The notes under the pieces: model-generated
The model's input: the letters and a program-made list of their open reading frames with translations, nothing else
The model's database searches: none
What the model was told of the DNA's origin: nothing
NCBI RefSeq assembly: GCF_004217445.1
Contig: NZ_SHKX01000010.1
Span: 890,651-954,650, forward strand
Direction of reading: 5' to 3'
From: Fluviicoccus keumensis
GTDB lineage: Bacteria; Pseudomonadota; Gammaproteobacteria; Pseudomonadales; Moraxellaceae
DNA length: 64,000 nt
Translations under genes and position numbers: made by a program
Part shown: positions 10,846 to 19,014 of the stretch, in pieces
How positions within the stretch are numbered: the first letter of the stretch is position 1
Layout: each line of letters begins with the position of its first letter

Positions 10846-12228
10846 ATGAAACCGCTTGCCCGTACCGACACCATTGCCGCCATTGCTACGCCCGCCGGTC
10901 GCGGCGGCGTTGGCATCATACGTCTCTCCGGCCCGAAGGCGCTGGAATTCGCGCTGCGGATGACCGATCCGGGACGACCGCTGCAAGCGCGTCAGGCGCA
11001 TTTCCGCCGTTTTCATGATGCCGCCGGCGAGGTACTGGACGAGGGGATTGCCCTCTATTTTCCGGGGCCGAATTCCTTTACCGGGGAAGACGTGGTGGAA
11101 CTGCAAGGGCATGGCGGACCGGTGCTGATGGACATGTTGCTGAAGCGGACGCTGGAACTGGGGGCGCGCATGGCCCAGCCGGGCGAATTCTCGCAGCGCG
11201 CCTTTCTCAATGACAAGCTGGATCTGGCGCAGGCCGAGGCTATCGCCGACCTGATTGACGCTTCCTCGCAGGCGGCCGTGAAGTCGGCGACCCGTTCCCT
11301 GCAGGGGGCATTTTCGCAACGCATCCAGGTGCTGCTCGATAGCCTGATCAAACTGCGCTTGTACGTGGAAGCGGCGATCGATTTTCCGGATGAGGAAATC
11401 GATTTCCTCAGCGACGGCGTGGTGGCGGGCAGGTTGCAGGCCGTCATGGCGAATCTGGATCGGGTGATGCAGGAGGCCAGGCAGGGCAGTCTGCTGCGGG
11501 AAGGCGTGCGGGTGGTGATCGCGGGGAAGCCGAACGCCGGCAAATCCAGCCTGCTGAACGCGCTGGCCGGGTATGAGGCCGCGATCGTGACCGATATCGC
11601 CGGGACCACCCGTGACGTGCTGCGCGAGCAAATTCATCTGGACGGTTTGCCGCTGCATATCATCGACACCGCCGGATTGCGGGAGACGGAAGACCGGGTG
11701 GAGCAGGAGGGAATTCGCCGCGCCTACCGGGAAATGGGGCAGGCGGACGGAATTCTGCTGGTTTATGATTTATCCACAGAATTATCCACAGGGGAAATTC
11801 CGCTGGCCCTGGCGCAGCGCTTCTTCGATCCCTTGCCGCCGCCGGACAAGCTGTGTTTTGTCGCCAACAAGGCGGATCTGGCCGGTGAGCCGGTGAGCGT
11901 GGGCGAGGCGGGCGGATACCGTCATATCACCTTGTCCGCCCGCAATGGCGAAGGCATGGGCTTGTTGCGCGATCATCTCAAGGCGCTGGTGGGCTATCAG
12001 GATGCCGAACATAGTCCGTTCATTGCCAGAAGGCGTCATCTGGACGCCCTGCAACGCACGCGGGAAGCCTTGCAGGCGGCCGATGCGCAGCTGCATGGCG
12101 CGGCGCTGGGGGAATTGATGGCGGAAGACTTGCGGGCCGCACAGCAGGCGCTGGGCGAGATTACCGGCGAATTCTCGGCGGACGATCTGCTCGGGAAAAT
12201 TTTCGGATCATTCTGCATCGGCAAGTAA
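10846..12228 (+). CDS. mnmE: tRNA modification GTPase MnmE
   Basis: With MnmG it adds the carboxymethylaminomethyl group to wobble uridine 34 of certain tRNAs. The 460 residues start MKPLARTDTIAAIATPAGRGG, carry an N-terminal formyl-THF-binding domain, G1 GKPNAGKSS, G3 DTAGLRET, G4 NKAD and the invariant C-terminal CIGK with the catalytic cysteine. The codons for LSTELSTG, between G3 and G4, contain two perfect DnaA boxes. The next genes are zinc-uptake genes rather than mnmG-rsmG-parAB. Confidence 0.97.
   Translation: MKPLARTDTIAAIATPAGRGGVGIIRLSGPKALEFALRMTDPGRPLQARQAHFRRFHDAAGEVLDEGIALYFPGPNSFTGEDVVELQGHGGPVLMDMLLKRTLELGARMAQPGEFSQRAFLNDKLDLAQAEAIADLIDASSQAAVKSATRSLQGAFSQRIQVLLDSLIKLRLYVEAAIDFPDEEIDFLSDGVVAGRLQAVMANLDRVMQEARQGSLLREGVRVVIAGKPNAGKSSLLNALAGYEAAIVTDIAGTTRDVLREQIHLDGLPLHIIDTAGLRETEDRVEQEGIRRAYREMGQADGILLVYDLSTELSTGEIPLALAQRFFDPLPPPDKLCFVANKADLAGEPVSVGEAGGYRHITLSARNGEGMGLLRDHLKALVGYQDAEHSPFIARRRHLDALQRTREALQAADAQLHGAALGELMAEDLRAAQQALGEITGEFSADDLLGKIFGSFCIGK
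11770..11790 (+). promoter_or_regulatory. Two DnaA boxes inside mnmE
   Basis: TTATCCACA occurs at 11770-11778 and again at 11782-11790, three bases apart and in the same direction. The surrounding 16-mer ATTTATCCACAGAATT is also present at the rightmost origin box near 8050. They may titrate DnaA near the origin or be a coding coincidence. Confidence 0.6.
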
Positions 12229-12248
12229 CGGAAATTCAGAAATTTCCG
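12229..12248. repeat. 8-bp hairpin after mnmE
   Basis: CGGAAATT (12229-12236) pairs with AATTTCCG (12241-12248) across CAGA, in the 42-bp gap between convergent mnmE and znuA. There is no clear T-tract, so terminator function is uncertain. Confidence 0.4.
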
Positions 12249-12270
12249 CATGCCGGGGACGGAAATTTTC

Positions 12271-13137
12271 CTACCGGCCCAGACATTGTTCCATGGCCTG
12301 ACCGAGTAAGGTCAGCCCGCCGACAAAACTGTCCGCCTGGCGTAAGCCTTCATCCAGCACCGCAATGCGGTCTTTCGGGCCGGCGACCTGCTGCAGCAAT
12401 CCGGCTCCGGAGGCCGGTTCGCGCACCAGACAGGTAATGCCGCGTTCATGCACCCGCTTTTTCATCGCCAGCAGATGTCGCGCTCCCGGCCGGCTTTCCG
12501 TCTCGCTGCTGAGGCTGCCCGCCAGATGCAGGTTCAGGCTTTTTTCCAGATACTGATAGGCATCGTGGTAGGCGACGTATTCATGGCGAGGCAGGGCGGC
12601 GATGCGTTGTTGCAGGGGTTGCCAGGCTGTCTTCAGCGTTTGCGCGAAATGTTCGGCGTTGGCGCGGTATCGGTCGGCCAGCGCCGGTTGCCGCCGCGCG
12701 CGGTCTTCGGCGATGGCGCGGGCGATCAGGATGGCGTTGTCCGGATCCAGCCAGACATGGGTATCCAGCGAGCCGGGCAGGGGCGAGCCGTCCTCGGCCT
12801 TGCGCCGGGGCAGCCGCTTCAGGCCGGGCAGAGCGGTGACATTCAGCGTTCCCGGTCCGTTCTTGATCAGTCCGGCGAGAAAGCGTTCGTGCGCCGGGCC
12901 GACCCAGATGACCAGCTCTGCCTGTTTCAGCCGCTGGCGGTCGGAAGGGCGCAGGCTATAGTCGTGCGGGGACAGGCCGTCCGGTAACAATTGCACCGGC
13001 TGCTCGATGCCGTCGGTGACTGCGCGGGCGATCAGCGTCAAGGGCTTGATGGTGGTGACAACGCTGTTAGCCTGGGCGACGGCGCTCCCTCCGGCGAAGA
13101 GGGCGACCGACAGCAGCCCGATCAGGATTTTCCTCAT
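12271..13137 (-). CDS. znuA: Zinc ABC transporter substrate-binding protein ZnuA
   Basis: Periplasmic zinc-binding protein that delivers Zn2+ to ZnuB. The 288 residues begin with a signal peptide (MRKILIGLLSVALFAGGSAVAQA). Conserved ligand histidines sit in GLSPHDYSLRPSDRQ, DTHVWLDPDN and YVAYHDAYQY, with Glu/Asp near the end (VLDEGLRQADSF). The long His-rich loop of many ZnuA proteins is absent. It is divergent from zur-znuC-znuB across a 71-bp gap, the usual arrangement for Zur control. Confidence 0.94.
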   Translation of the reverse strand: MRKILIGLLSVALFAGGSAVAQANSVVTTIKPLTLIARAVTDGIEQPVQLLPDGLSPHDYSLRPSDRQRLKQAELVIWVGPAHERFLAGLIKNGPGTLNVTALPGLKRLPRRKAEDGSPLPGSLDTHVWLDPDNAILIARAIAEDRARRQPALADRYRANAEHFAQTLKTAWQPLQQRIAALPRHEYVAYHDAYQYLEKSLNLHLAGSLSSETESRPGARHLLAMKKRVHERGITCLVREPASGAGLLQQVAGPKDRIAVLDEGLRQADSFVGGLTLLGQAMEQCLGR

Positions 13138-13164
13138 GCGGCTTCAAACAACCCTGTGCTAGAA

Positions 13165-13195
13165 TCAGTACGTTATATTGTTGCATTTATTGGCG
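13165..13195. promoter_or_regulatory. Candidate Zur operator between znuA and zur
   Basis: The 71-bp divergent gap holds an AT-rich stretch (CGTTATATTGTTGCATTTAT at 13171-13190) that partly resembles the gammaproteobacterial Zur box (GTTATA..TATAAC type). The right half-site is degenerate, so the call rests mostly on context. Confidence 0.4.
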
Positions 13196-13208
13196 GGATT
13201 ACCAACCC

Positions 13209-13700
13209 ATGAAATCGGACGCTTTTGTGCCGCATGCCCATGAGCATTGCATTCACGACGCCATGCACGCCGCCGAGCATCTCTGCGCCGAGCGCGGCGT
13301 CCGCCTGACCGAGATCCGCCGCCGCGTGCTGGAACTGGTCTGGGAAAGCCATCAGCCGCTGGGCGCCTACGGCATCCTGGACCGTCTGACCGCCGAGGGC
13401 CACAAACCGGCGCCGCCGACCGTCTACCGCGCGCTGGACTTCCTGCTGGAGCAGGGCCTGGTGCACCGCATTGCCTCGCTTAACGCCTACATGGGCTGCG
13501 CCGATCCGTCCCACCAGCATCTGGCGTGCTTTCTGCTGTGTGAAAAGTGCGGAAACGCGGAGGAGCTGGAAGACAGCCTGGCCGTGATGAAAGCCCTGCA
13601 GACCAGCGCCGACAAGCGCGGTTTCCGTATCCGCCAGCCGATGCTGGAAATCGGCGGCTTGTGCCGCGCCTGCCGCGAACCGGGAGCGGCTTCGTCGTGA
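13209..13700 (+). CDS. zur: Zinc uptake regulator Zur (Fur family)
   Basis: Zn2+-dependent repressor of zinc import. The 163 residues have a winged-helix N-half (RRRVLELVWESHQPLGAYGI and PPTVYRALDFLLEQGLVHR) and a metal-binding C-half with CEKCG and CRAC cysteine pairs that hold the structural zinc. The start is ATG at 13209. A histidine-rich N-terminus (PHAHEHCIHDAMHAAEH) is an extra that may also bind metal. Its stop overlaps the GTG of znuC. Confidence 0.92.
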   Translation: MKSDAFVPHAHEHCIHDAMHAAEHLCAERGVRLTEIRRRVLELVWESHQPLGAYGILDRLTAEGHKPAPPTVYRALDFLLEQGLVHRIASLNAYMGCADPSHQHLACFLLCEKCGNAEELEDSLAVMKALQTSADKRGFRIRQPMLEIGGLCRACREPGAASS

Positions 13701-14458
13701 CCGGACCATTGCTGGAGCTGACCGGCATTGACTGGTCGCGGGAAGGCCGCCGCATTCTGAACCGGGTGAGCCTGACGGTGCAGCGTGGCGAGATCGTCAC
13801 GCTCATCGGCCCCAACGGCGCGGGCAAGTCGACGCTGGTGCAGATCGCCGTGGGCCTGCTGAAGCCGGACGCCGGCGTCTGCCGCCGCCAGCCGGGCTTG
13901 CGCATCGGTTATGTGCCGCAGGCGCTGACACTGGATCCCTCGCTGCCGCTGACGGTGGGCGGCTTCATGCGGTTGCAGGCGCGCAAACTGGCGGCGGCGG
14001 ACGTGGGTCAGGCGCTGGCGGAAACCGGGGTCGGCGACTTGCATGACCGGTCGGTGCATGCCTTGTCCGGCGGCGAATGGCAGCGGGTGCTGCTGGCGCG
14101 CGCGCTGTTGCAGCAACCGGATCTGCTGGTGCTGGATGAACCGATGCAGGGCGTCGACCTGACCGGGCAGGAAGAGTTGTACCGCTTGCTGGCCGAGGTG
14201 CCGCGCCGTTACCGCTGCGGTATCCTGATGGTGTCGCACGATCTGCATCTGGTGATGGCGTCGACCGACCGGGTGATCTGCCTGAACGGCCATGTCTGTT
14301 GCGAAGGCCATCCGGAATCGGTCACCAGCCATCCCGAATACCTGCGGCTGTTCGGCTGGCAGGGCAGTCAGGGGTTGGCGGTCTACAGCCATCATCACGA
14401 CCACCGCCACGATGTTCACGGATGCGTGACTCCGTCGTCGGCGCAGGCCGGGAGCTAA
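13697..14458 (+). CDS. znuC: Zinc ABC transporter ATP-binding protein ZnuC
   Basis: ATPase of the zinc importer. From GTG 13697 (overlapping the zur stop by 4 bp) the product is 253 residues with Walker A GPNGAGKST, Q-loop YVPQALT, signature LSGGEWQRVLLARAL, Walker B LLVLDEPMQGVD and H-loop MVSHDLHLV. The tail HSHHHDHRHDVHG is histidine-rich, seen in other ZnuC proteins and likely to bind zinc. A longer upstream frame overlaps zur and is not used. Confidence 0.95.
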   Translation: MTGPLLELTGIDWSREGRRILNRVSLTVQRGEIVTLIGPNGAGKSTLVQIAVGLLKPDAGVCRRQPGLRIGYVPQALTLDPSLPLTVGGFMRLQARKLAAADVGQALAETGVGDLHDRSVHALSGGEWQRVLLARALLQQPDLLVLDEPMQGVDLTGQEELYRLLAEVPRRYRCGILMVSHDLHLVMASTDRVICLNGHVCCEGHPESVTSHPEYLRLFGWQGSQGLAVYSHHHDHRHDVHGCVTPSSAQAGS

Positions 14459-14461
14459 GCC

Positions 14462-15253
14462 ATGTGGGAAATTCTCTGGCCCGCCTGGGCGGGCGGGGTG
14501 CTGGCGGCATTGATGGCCGCGCCGTTGGGATGCCTGCTGGTCTGGCGGCGCTTGGCCTTTTTCGGCGACAGCCTGGCGCATGCCACCTTGCTGGGCGCGG
14601 GGCTGTCGCTGCTGTTTCACATTCCGGTGTGGGGCGGCATTCTGGGCGTATGCCTGCTGCTGGCGTTACTGCTGGCTGGATTGCTTGACCGCAGCCGCCT
14701 GCCCTCGGACGCCCTATTGTCCTTGCTGTCGGCAACCCTGCTCAGCGCCGGGCTGATCGCCATCCGGTTCAATCCCGGCGCACCGGTGGATCTGCAGGCC
14801 TGGCTGTTCGGCGACCTGCTGGCGCTGACGCCGTCCGACCTGCCGTTGCTGGCGGGCGGGGCCGTGGTCATTCTGGGCACGGTTTTCGCGTTGTGGCGAC
14901 CGCTGGTGCTGTCGACCCTGGACGAGCGGCTGGCGGCGGTGGAGGGCGTGCCGGTGCTGCGCCTGCGCGTGTTGCTGCTGTTGCTGCTGGCGCTGGCGGT
15001 CTCGCTGGCGATGAAGGTGGCCGGCAGTCTGTTGATCACGGCCTTGCTGGTGATACCGCCGCTGGCCGTGCGTCCCCTGGCGCGCCAGCCAACCGCGATG
15101 GCGCTTCTGGCCGCGCTGGCGGGGGTTGCGGCGGTTTCCGGAGGCCTGGCGGCCAGCTTCAAGTGGGATACGCCCGTAGGCCCCAGCATCGTGCTCAGTG
15201 CGACCCTGCTCTTCCTGGCGGGACGATTGCTGCCGATGAAAACGAATCATTAA
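14462..15253 (+). CDS. znuB: Zinc ABC transporter permease ZnuB
   Basis: Integral-membrane channel of the zinc importer. The 263 residues are strongly hydrophobic with about seven or eight predicted membrane segments and the ABC-3 family features FFGDSLAHATLLG and SLLITALLVIPPLAVRPLA. It starts 3 bp after the znuC stop, completing zur-znuC-znuB. Confidence 0.95.
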   Translation: MWEILWPAWAGGVLAALMAAPLGCLLVWRRLAFFGDSLAHATLLGAGLSLLFHIPVWGGILGVCLLLALLLAGLLDRSRLPSDALLSLLSATLLSAGLIAIRFNPGAPVDLQAWLFGDLLALTPSDLPLLAGGAVVILGTVFALWRPLVLSTLDERLAAVEGVPVLRLRVLLLLLLALAVSLAMKVAGSLLITALLVIPPLAVRPLARQPTAMALLAALAGVAAVSGGLAASFKWDTPVGPSIVLSATLLFLAGRLLPMKTNH

Positions 15254-15355
15254 CCCTGCAGGGAATATTGTTTACCGATGGGGAGGCTGTCTGGCTAATG
15301 GCGGACTAAAATGATAAAACGATCACAGTCTGCTTCCTGCAATCTCCCTACGCTT

Positions 15356-15377
15356 CGAGAGCGTCTTCTCGGGTTTT
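15356..15377 (+). terminator. Weak terminator-like hairpin after znuB
   Basis: CGAGA (15356-15360) pairs with TCTCG (15367-15371) and is followed by GGTTTTTA. The stem is only 5 bp, so it is a marginal intrinsic terminator for the zur-znuCB operon. Confidence 0.35.
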
Positions 15378-15434
15378 TACGCGGATACAACGGATAAATT
15401 CCAGCGGCCGAACCATGCAAGGTTTTGATTTGAA

Positions 15435-17189
15435 ATGACAACGACATCTGGCCTGAATATCCCCGAGAAACAATTGTCCCGCCTGTCGCAGGTCGGCCAC
15501 GGCCGGGGCGAGATGCAGGCCTGGGTCAATAACTTGCCGATCATGAATACGGCGGAAACCGGCAAGAAGCTGTACCAGACGCTGGGTGAACTGGCGACCC
15601 TGCATATTGATGATGATGACCGCTACGAACTGGTTGAAATCCTGGAACCCGCCGTTACCAATCTGATCCGCGCCCTCAGCCATGGCCTGCAAAACCAGCC
15701 GGTCAAGCTGCCGCATGCCGCGCGCCGCGCCGCCGTGCTTAGTCAGGCGCTGCACCTGCAGTTGGCGCTGGATTACAAGGTGGTCGCCGTTGGCACCCTG
15801 CAGCGTCTGGAAGGCGGCAAGGTCGGGTTCATGAACCTGGGCAAGCGCAGCGCCCAGCAGTTGGCCGCGAACGCCGTCCAGCGCTGTCTGGGTGAATGTA
15901 TCCGCTTGATCCGTCATGCCGCGCTGCTGTATTTCCCGCTGCCGGACGGCGTGTGGCTGGATATTCACAGCCTGTTCCGCCTGGCCTGGACCCACGACCT
16001 GATTGATGTGCCGGTGAAAGACCGGCACAGCGTGCATCTGGCGGAAACCAGCATTCGCCACACCTACCTGCGCGCCGTGATGCTTGGCGCTTCCCAGACC
16101 AACAAACTGCGTCCATCCGAACTGGATATCCTGTACGCTGAAAGTGAATCCTGGGCGACGCTGCTGAAGCTGGAAACCTCACCCGCGCAAGCCTTGCTGG
16201 TTTGTGATGCTGACGATCTGGCGCCGGGCTTCCGCCACCGCGCCGCGCCCAAGCCCGGCAGCTGGTTCATCCGCAGCGAGGCGCTGGTGCAGCATTTCCA
16301 GGCTAATCCCGGCGCCATTCCCGCCAGCTTGCAGGATCATCTGCTGGGACTGTGGCGGCGGGGGCGGGAACGCATGTTTGAGCGTCGGCCTTGTGAAAAG
16401 CCCGTGCTGATTTGTCTGGGCCTTTCCGCCGCCCATTACTTTCTGGCCGGACAACGCGAGTTCCGGGTGGTGGTGAAGGGCAACGAGGAAAAGAAGACCG
16501 CCGCCCAGCCGGCGTTCCTGTTTGGCCTGGAAGAGGAGACCGTGGAGGAACAGCCGGATGCCTGGCAGATTTCCTACGCCACGGTGACCACCATTGATCA
16601 GGATGCCGATCGTGACAAGGAAGAGCAGGCGGAGGTCGCTCCGGCGGTCACTTACGTTCCCTACCATGTCGAGGCCTTCAATGTCTCACCGGGCGGCTAC
16701 GGCATCCGCTGGCCGGGCAATCCGCCGGCGTCGCTGCGTCCGGGTGAAATCATTGCCATCAGCGAGGAGCGCGGCAAGGGCTGGAATGTCGGGCTGCTGC
16801 ACTGGGTGCGCATGACCACGGAATACCAGGTTGAAGCGGGGCTGGAGTTGTTGTCGGCGCAGGCCAAGCCGTGCGGCATCTGCCGTATCCGCAACCTGCG
16901 CGAGGACAGCGACTACCTGCGCGGCTTCCTGATTCCCGAGATGAAATCCCTGGATCAACCCGCCACCCTGGTGACGTCGGGCACCACCTTCGCCGTGGGT
17001 TCCGATGTCAAGATCAGCCTGGCCGGGCAAACCGTGCTGGCGCAATTGACCAAGCTGGTGTTGTCCACGGCCAGCATCAGCCAGTATGAATTTGCGGTGC
17101 TGAATACCTCTGCGCCGGTCAGGGCGCCTGATCATGACGCCACGCTGGAATCCAACATTGACGCCATGTGGGAACAGCTGAAACCCTGA
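15435..17189 (+). CDS. PilZ-like domain protein, possible cyclic-di-GMP effector
   Basis: The 584-residue protein has no signal peptide or membrane segment. The N-half (ELATLHIDDDDRYELVEILEP, KLPHAARRAAVLSQALHLQL) resembles the helical N-terminus of large PilZ-containing proteins of Pseudomonas and Acinetobacter annotated as cyclic-di-GMP-binding or 'molecular chaperone'. Near residue 416 it has NVSPGGYGIRW, close to the PilZ DxSxxG motif with N for D. I cannot find a clear RxxxR partner motif, so c-di-GMP binding is uncertain. It stands alone between znuB and a convergent AraC gene. Confidence 0.6.
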   Translation: MTTTSGLNIPEKQLSRLSQVGHGRGEMQAWVNNLPIMNTAETGKKLYQTLGELATLHIDDDDRYELVEILEPAVTNLIRALSHGLQNQPVKLPHAARRAAVLSQALHLQLALDYKVVAVGTLQRLEGGKVGFMNLGKRSAQQLAANAVQRCLGECIRLIRHAALLYFPLPDGVWLDIHSLFRLAWTHDLIDVPVKDRHSVHLAETSIRHTYLRAVMLGASQTNKLRPSELDILYAESESWATLLKLETSPAQALLVCDADDLAPGFRHRAAPKPGSWFIRSEALVQHFQANPGAIPASLQDHLLGLWRRGRERMFERRPCEKPVLICLGLSAAHYFLAGQREFRVVVKGNEEKKTAAQPAFLFGLEEETVEEQPDAWQISYATVTTIDQDADRDKEEQAEVAPAVTYVPYHVEAFNVSPGGYGIRWPGNPPASLRPGEIIAISEERGKGWNVGLLHWVRMTTEYQVEAGLELLSAQAKPCGICRIRNLREDSDYLRGFLIPEMKSLDQPATLVTSGTTFAVGSDVKISLAGQTVLAQLTKLVLSTASISQYEFAVLNTSAPVRAPDHDATLESNIDAMWEQLKP

Positions 17190-17192
17190 GTA

Positions 17193-18233
17193 TCAGGCGT
17201 TGGCCGCCCGTTGCCGGGCCTGTTCGCGGAACTGGCGCGGCGTGGCGCCCAGCCACTTGCGGAAGGCGCGGGTGAAATTAGCCGGATCGCTGTAGCCCAA
17301 CCGCGTCGCCACCTGTTCCACGCTTAATCCCGAATTTTCCAGCAGGCGCATGGCATCGCGGCGGCGTGACTCGTCCAGCAGCGTCTGGAAGGTGGTGCCG
17401 TGTTGCTGCAACCGCCGTTTCAGCGTCCGCGTCGACATGAACAGCTTGTCCGCCGCCGTTTCCAGATTGGGATAGCTGCCGTCCGACGCGCCGAACAGCG
17501 CCCGCAGCCGGGCCGGCAGATCGCCGGTTCCCTCATTCAGCAGCGCCATTTCCCGTTCACATTGCTCCACGGCCAGCCGCGCCGCCACCGGGTCGGCCAT
17601 GACCAGCGGCTGGTCCAGGTAATGGCGCGGAAAGCGCAGCTGGTTGGCGGAGCGGTTGAACCGCATGGGCGGCAAGCGGTGTTGGCGGGGGGCGTAATAG
17701 TCCGGCTCCGGGAAGTCGAAGTGGATTTCCCCGTCCTGCAGGCTGGTGCCGCTGATGAACGTGCCGGCCCGCGCCAGGCTGAGCAGCAGGCTTTCGAATA
17801 CGAACTGGCGCAACGGTCCGACCGGATAGTTGGCGTTGGCTTCGACCACCGCCTCGTCACCGTCCTCGTACAGGCGGAAAGTCATCAGGATGGTGCGCAG
17901 GCGCACGAATTTCGAGGCCAGTTCGATGGCCTCGCGCAAGGTCTGGCAACTCATGACGCCATAGCCGAGGAAACCGTGCGAGGTGACCGGCGTGCGCAAC
18001 CCCAATTCATAGCCCAGCGCCGGATTTTTCCCGTAATAGAAAGCGTTCAGCACCAGATGCAGGAACTGGGCGGGCGTAAGGCGGTTATCGGGGTTCTCGA
18101 AGGCATCCGCCGCAATGCCGGTGCCTTCCAGCAGGGTTTCGCGGCGTATGCCTTGCTCCACCAGAATTTCCACCAGCAGGCGGGGATAAGCGATCGGCAC
18201 CGCCGGACGCGAGGGATCGAAATCGGGTTTCAT
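17193..18233 (-). CDS. AraC-family transcriptional regulator (arabinose-binding-like type)
   Basis: The 346-residue protein from ATG 18233 (MKPDFDPSRPAVPIAYPRLL) has the N-terminal ligand-domain type found in OruR/ArgR-like AraC regulators (LVEILVEQGIRRETLLEGTG, TPAQFLHLVLNAFYYG). It ends in a two-helix-turn-helix domain (ADKLFMSTRTLKRRLQQHGT, QVATRLGYSDPANFTRAFRKW). It is divergent from the H-NOX gene across 229 bp. Control of the neighbouring sensor genes is possible but unproven; members of this type often regulate lipid or amino-acid catabolism. Confidence 0.88.
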   Translation of the reverse strand: MKPDFDPSRPAVPIAYPRLLVEILVEQGIRRETLLEGTGIAADAFENPDNRLTPAQFLHLVLNAFYYGKNPALGYELGLRTPVTSHGFLGYGVMSCQTLREAIELASKFVRLRTILMTFRLYEDGDEAVVEANANYPVGPLRQFVFESLLLSLARAGTFISGTSLQDGEIHFDFPEPDYYAPRQHRLPPMRFNRSANQLRFPRHYLDQPLVMADPVAARLAVEQCEREMALLNEGTGDLPARLRALFGASDGSYPNLETAADKLFMSTRTLKRRLQQHGTTFQTLLDESRRRDAMRLLENSGLSVEQVATRLGYSDPANFTRAFRKWLGATPRQFREQARQRAANA

Positions 18234-18395
18234 GGGACGACCGTACAAGATTTGACGAAAATCTAGCACTTATGGCCTGAATTGACAACAATGATCCGTG
18301 AAAAGCGTCCGACAGCCCGCACATTCGATGCTGGCGCGAGGGCGGTGCAGGCGGTGCCGAGTCTTTCCCGATCAGTAATTACGCCTTCCGCTGAT

Positions 18396-18424
18396 TTGAC
18401 TTGCCCCGACCCCCGACCTAGAGT
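18396..18424 (+). promoter_or_regulatory. Candidate sigma-70 promoter of the H-NOX operon
   Basis: TTGACT (18396-18401), 17-bp spacer, TAGAGT (18419-18424), 38 bp before the H-NOX ATG, which has a good GGAGG ribosome site. The fit is moderate but the spacing is ideal. Confidence 0.5.
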
Positions 18425-18462
18425 GAATCTGTAAAAACTGGAAAAAATCCCGGAGGCCGGGT

Positions 18463-19014
18463 ATGTACGGATTGGTCAACAACCTGCTGGCGGGCACCCT
18501 GCAGCGGCAGTACGGTGATGTTGTCTGGCGCGAGATCGCGGCGCGGCTGCCGTTTGACGCCTCGTTCTTCGTCAGCATGAAACCGTACCCGGATGAATGG
18601 TCCTACGCCATGGTCGGGACCGCGTGCGAGCTGACCGGCGATACCCCGGAAAACCTGCTGCGTTGTGTCGGCCACCGCTGGGTGAGCGAGAATTCAGCCG
18701 GGGAGTACAAGGATCTTTTCACCATCAACGGCCCGGACATCTTCACCTTCCTCTCCAATCTCAACAGCATGCACGCCGCTCTGGGCAACCAGATGCCGGG
18801 CCTGCGTCCACCGTCTTTCCTGGTGCAGCGCGATGGCGAGCAGGTGATCCGCGTCCGCTATTACTCCACCCGCGCCGGGCTGGCGCCGCTGGTGACCGGC
18901 TTGCTGGAAGGGCTGTGCGATTTCTTTGGCGAGCCGGGAACGGTCAGCCACATCCGCCAACGCGCCGATGAGCGAGATTATGACGAATTCCGGATCGAGC
19001 GGACCGCTGCCTGA
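18463..19014 (+). CDS. H-NOX heme nitric oxide/oxygen-binding sensor
   Basis: Soluble heme protein that senses NO (or O2) and controls a partner enzyme. The 183 residues begin MYGLVNNLLAGTLQRQYGD, the typical H-NOX start. The proximal heme ligand is His104 in NSMHAALGNQMPG, the conserved proline follows in RPPSFL (Pro117), and the heme-propionate YxSxR motif is Tyr133-Ser135-Arg137 in RYYSTRAG. The gene overlaps the following histidine kinase by 47 bp, the usual pairing of stand-alone bacterial H-NOX proteins with a signalling kinase. The protein is expected to inhibit or tune that kinase when NO is bound. Confidence 0.93.
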   Translation: MYGLVNNLLAGTLQRQYGDVVWREIAARLPFDASFFVSMKPYPDEWSYAMVGTACELTGDTPENLLRCVGHRWVSENSAGEYKDLFTINGPDIFTFLSNLNSMHAALGNQMPGLRPPSFLVQRDGEQVIRVRYYSTRAGLAPLVTGLLEGLCDFFGEPGTVSHIRQRADERDYDEFRIERTAA

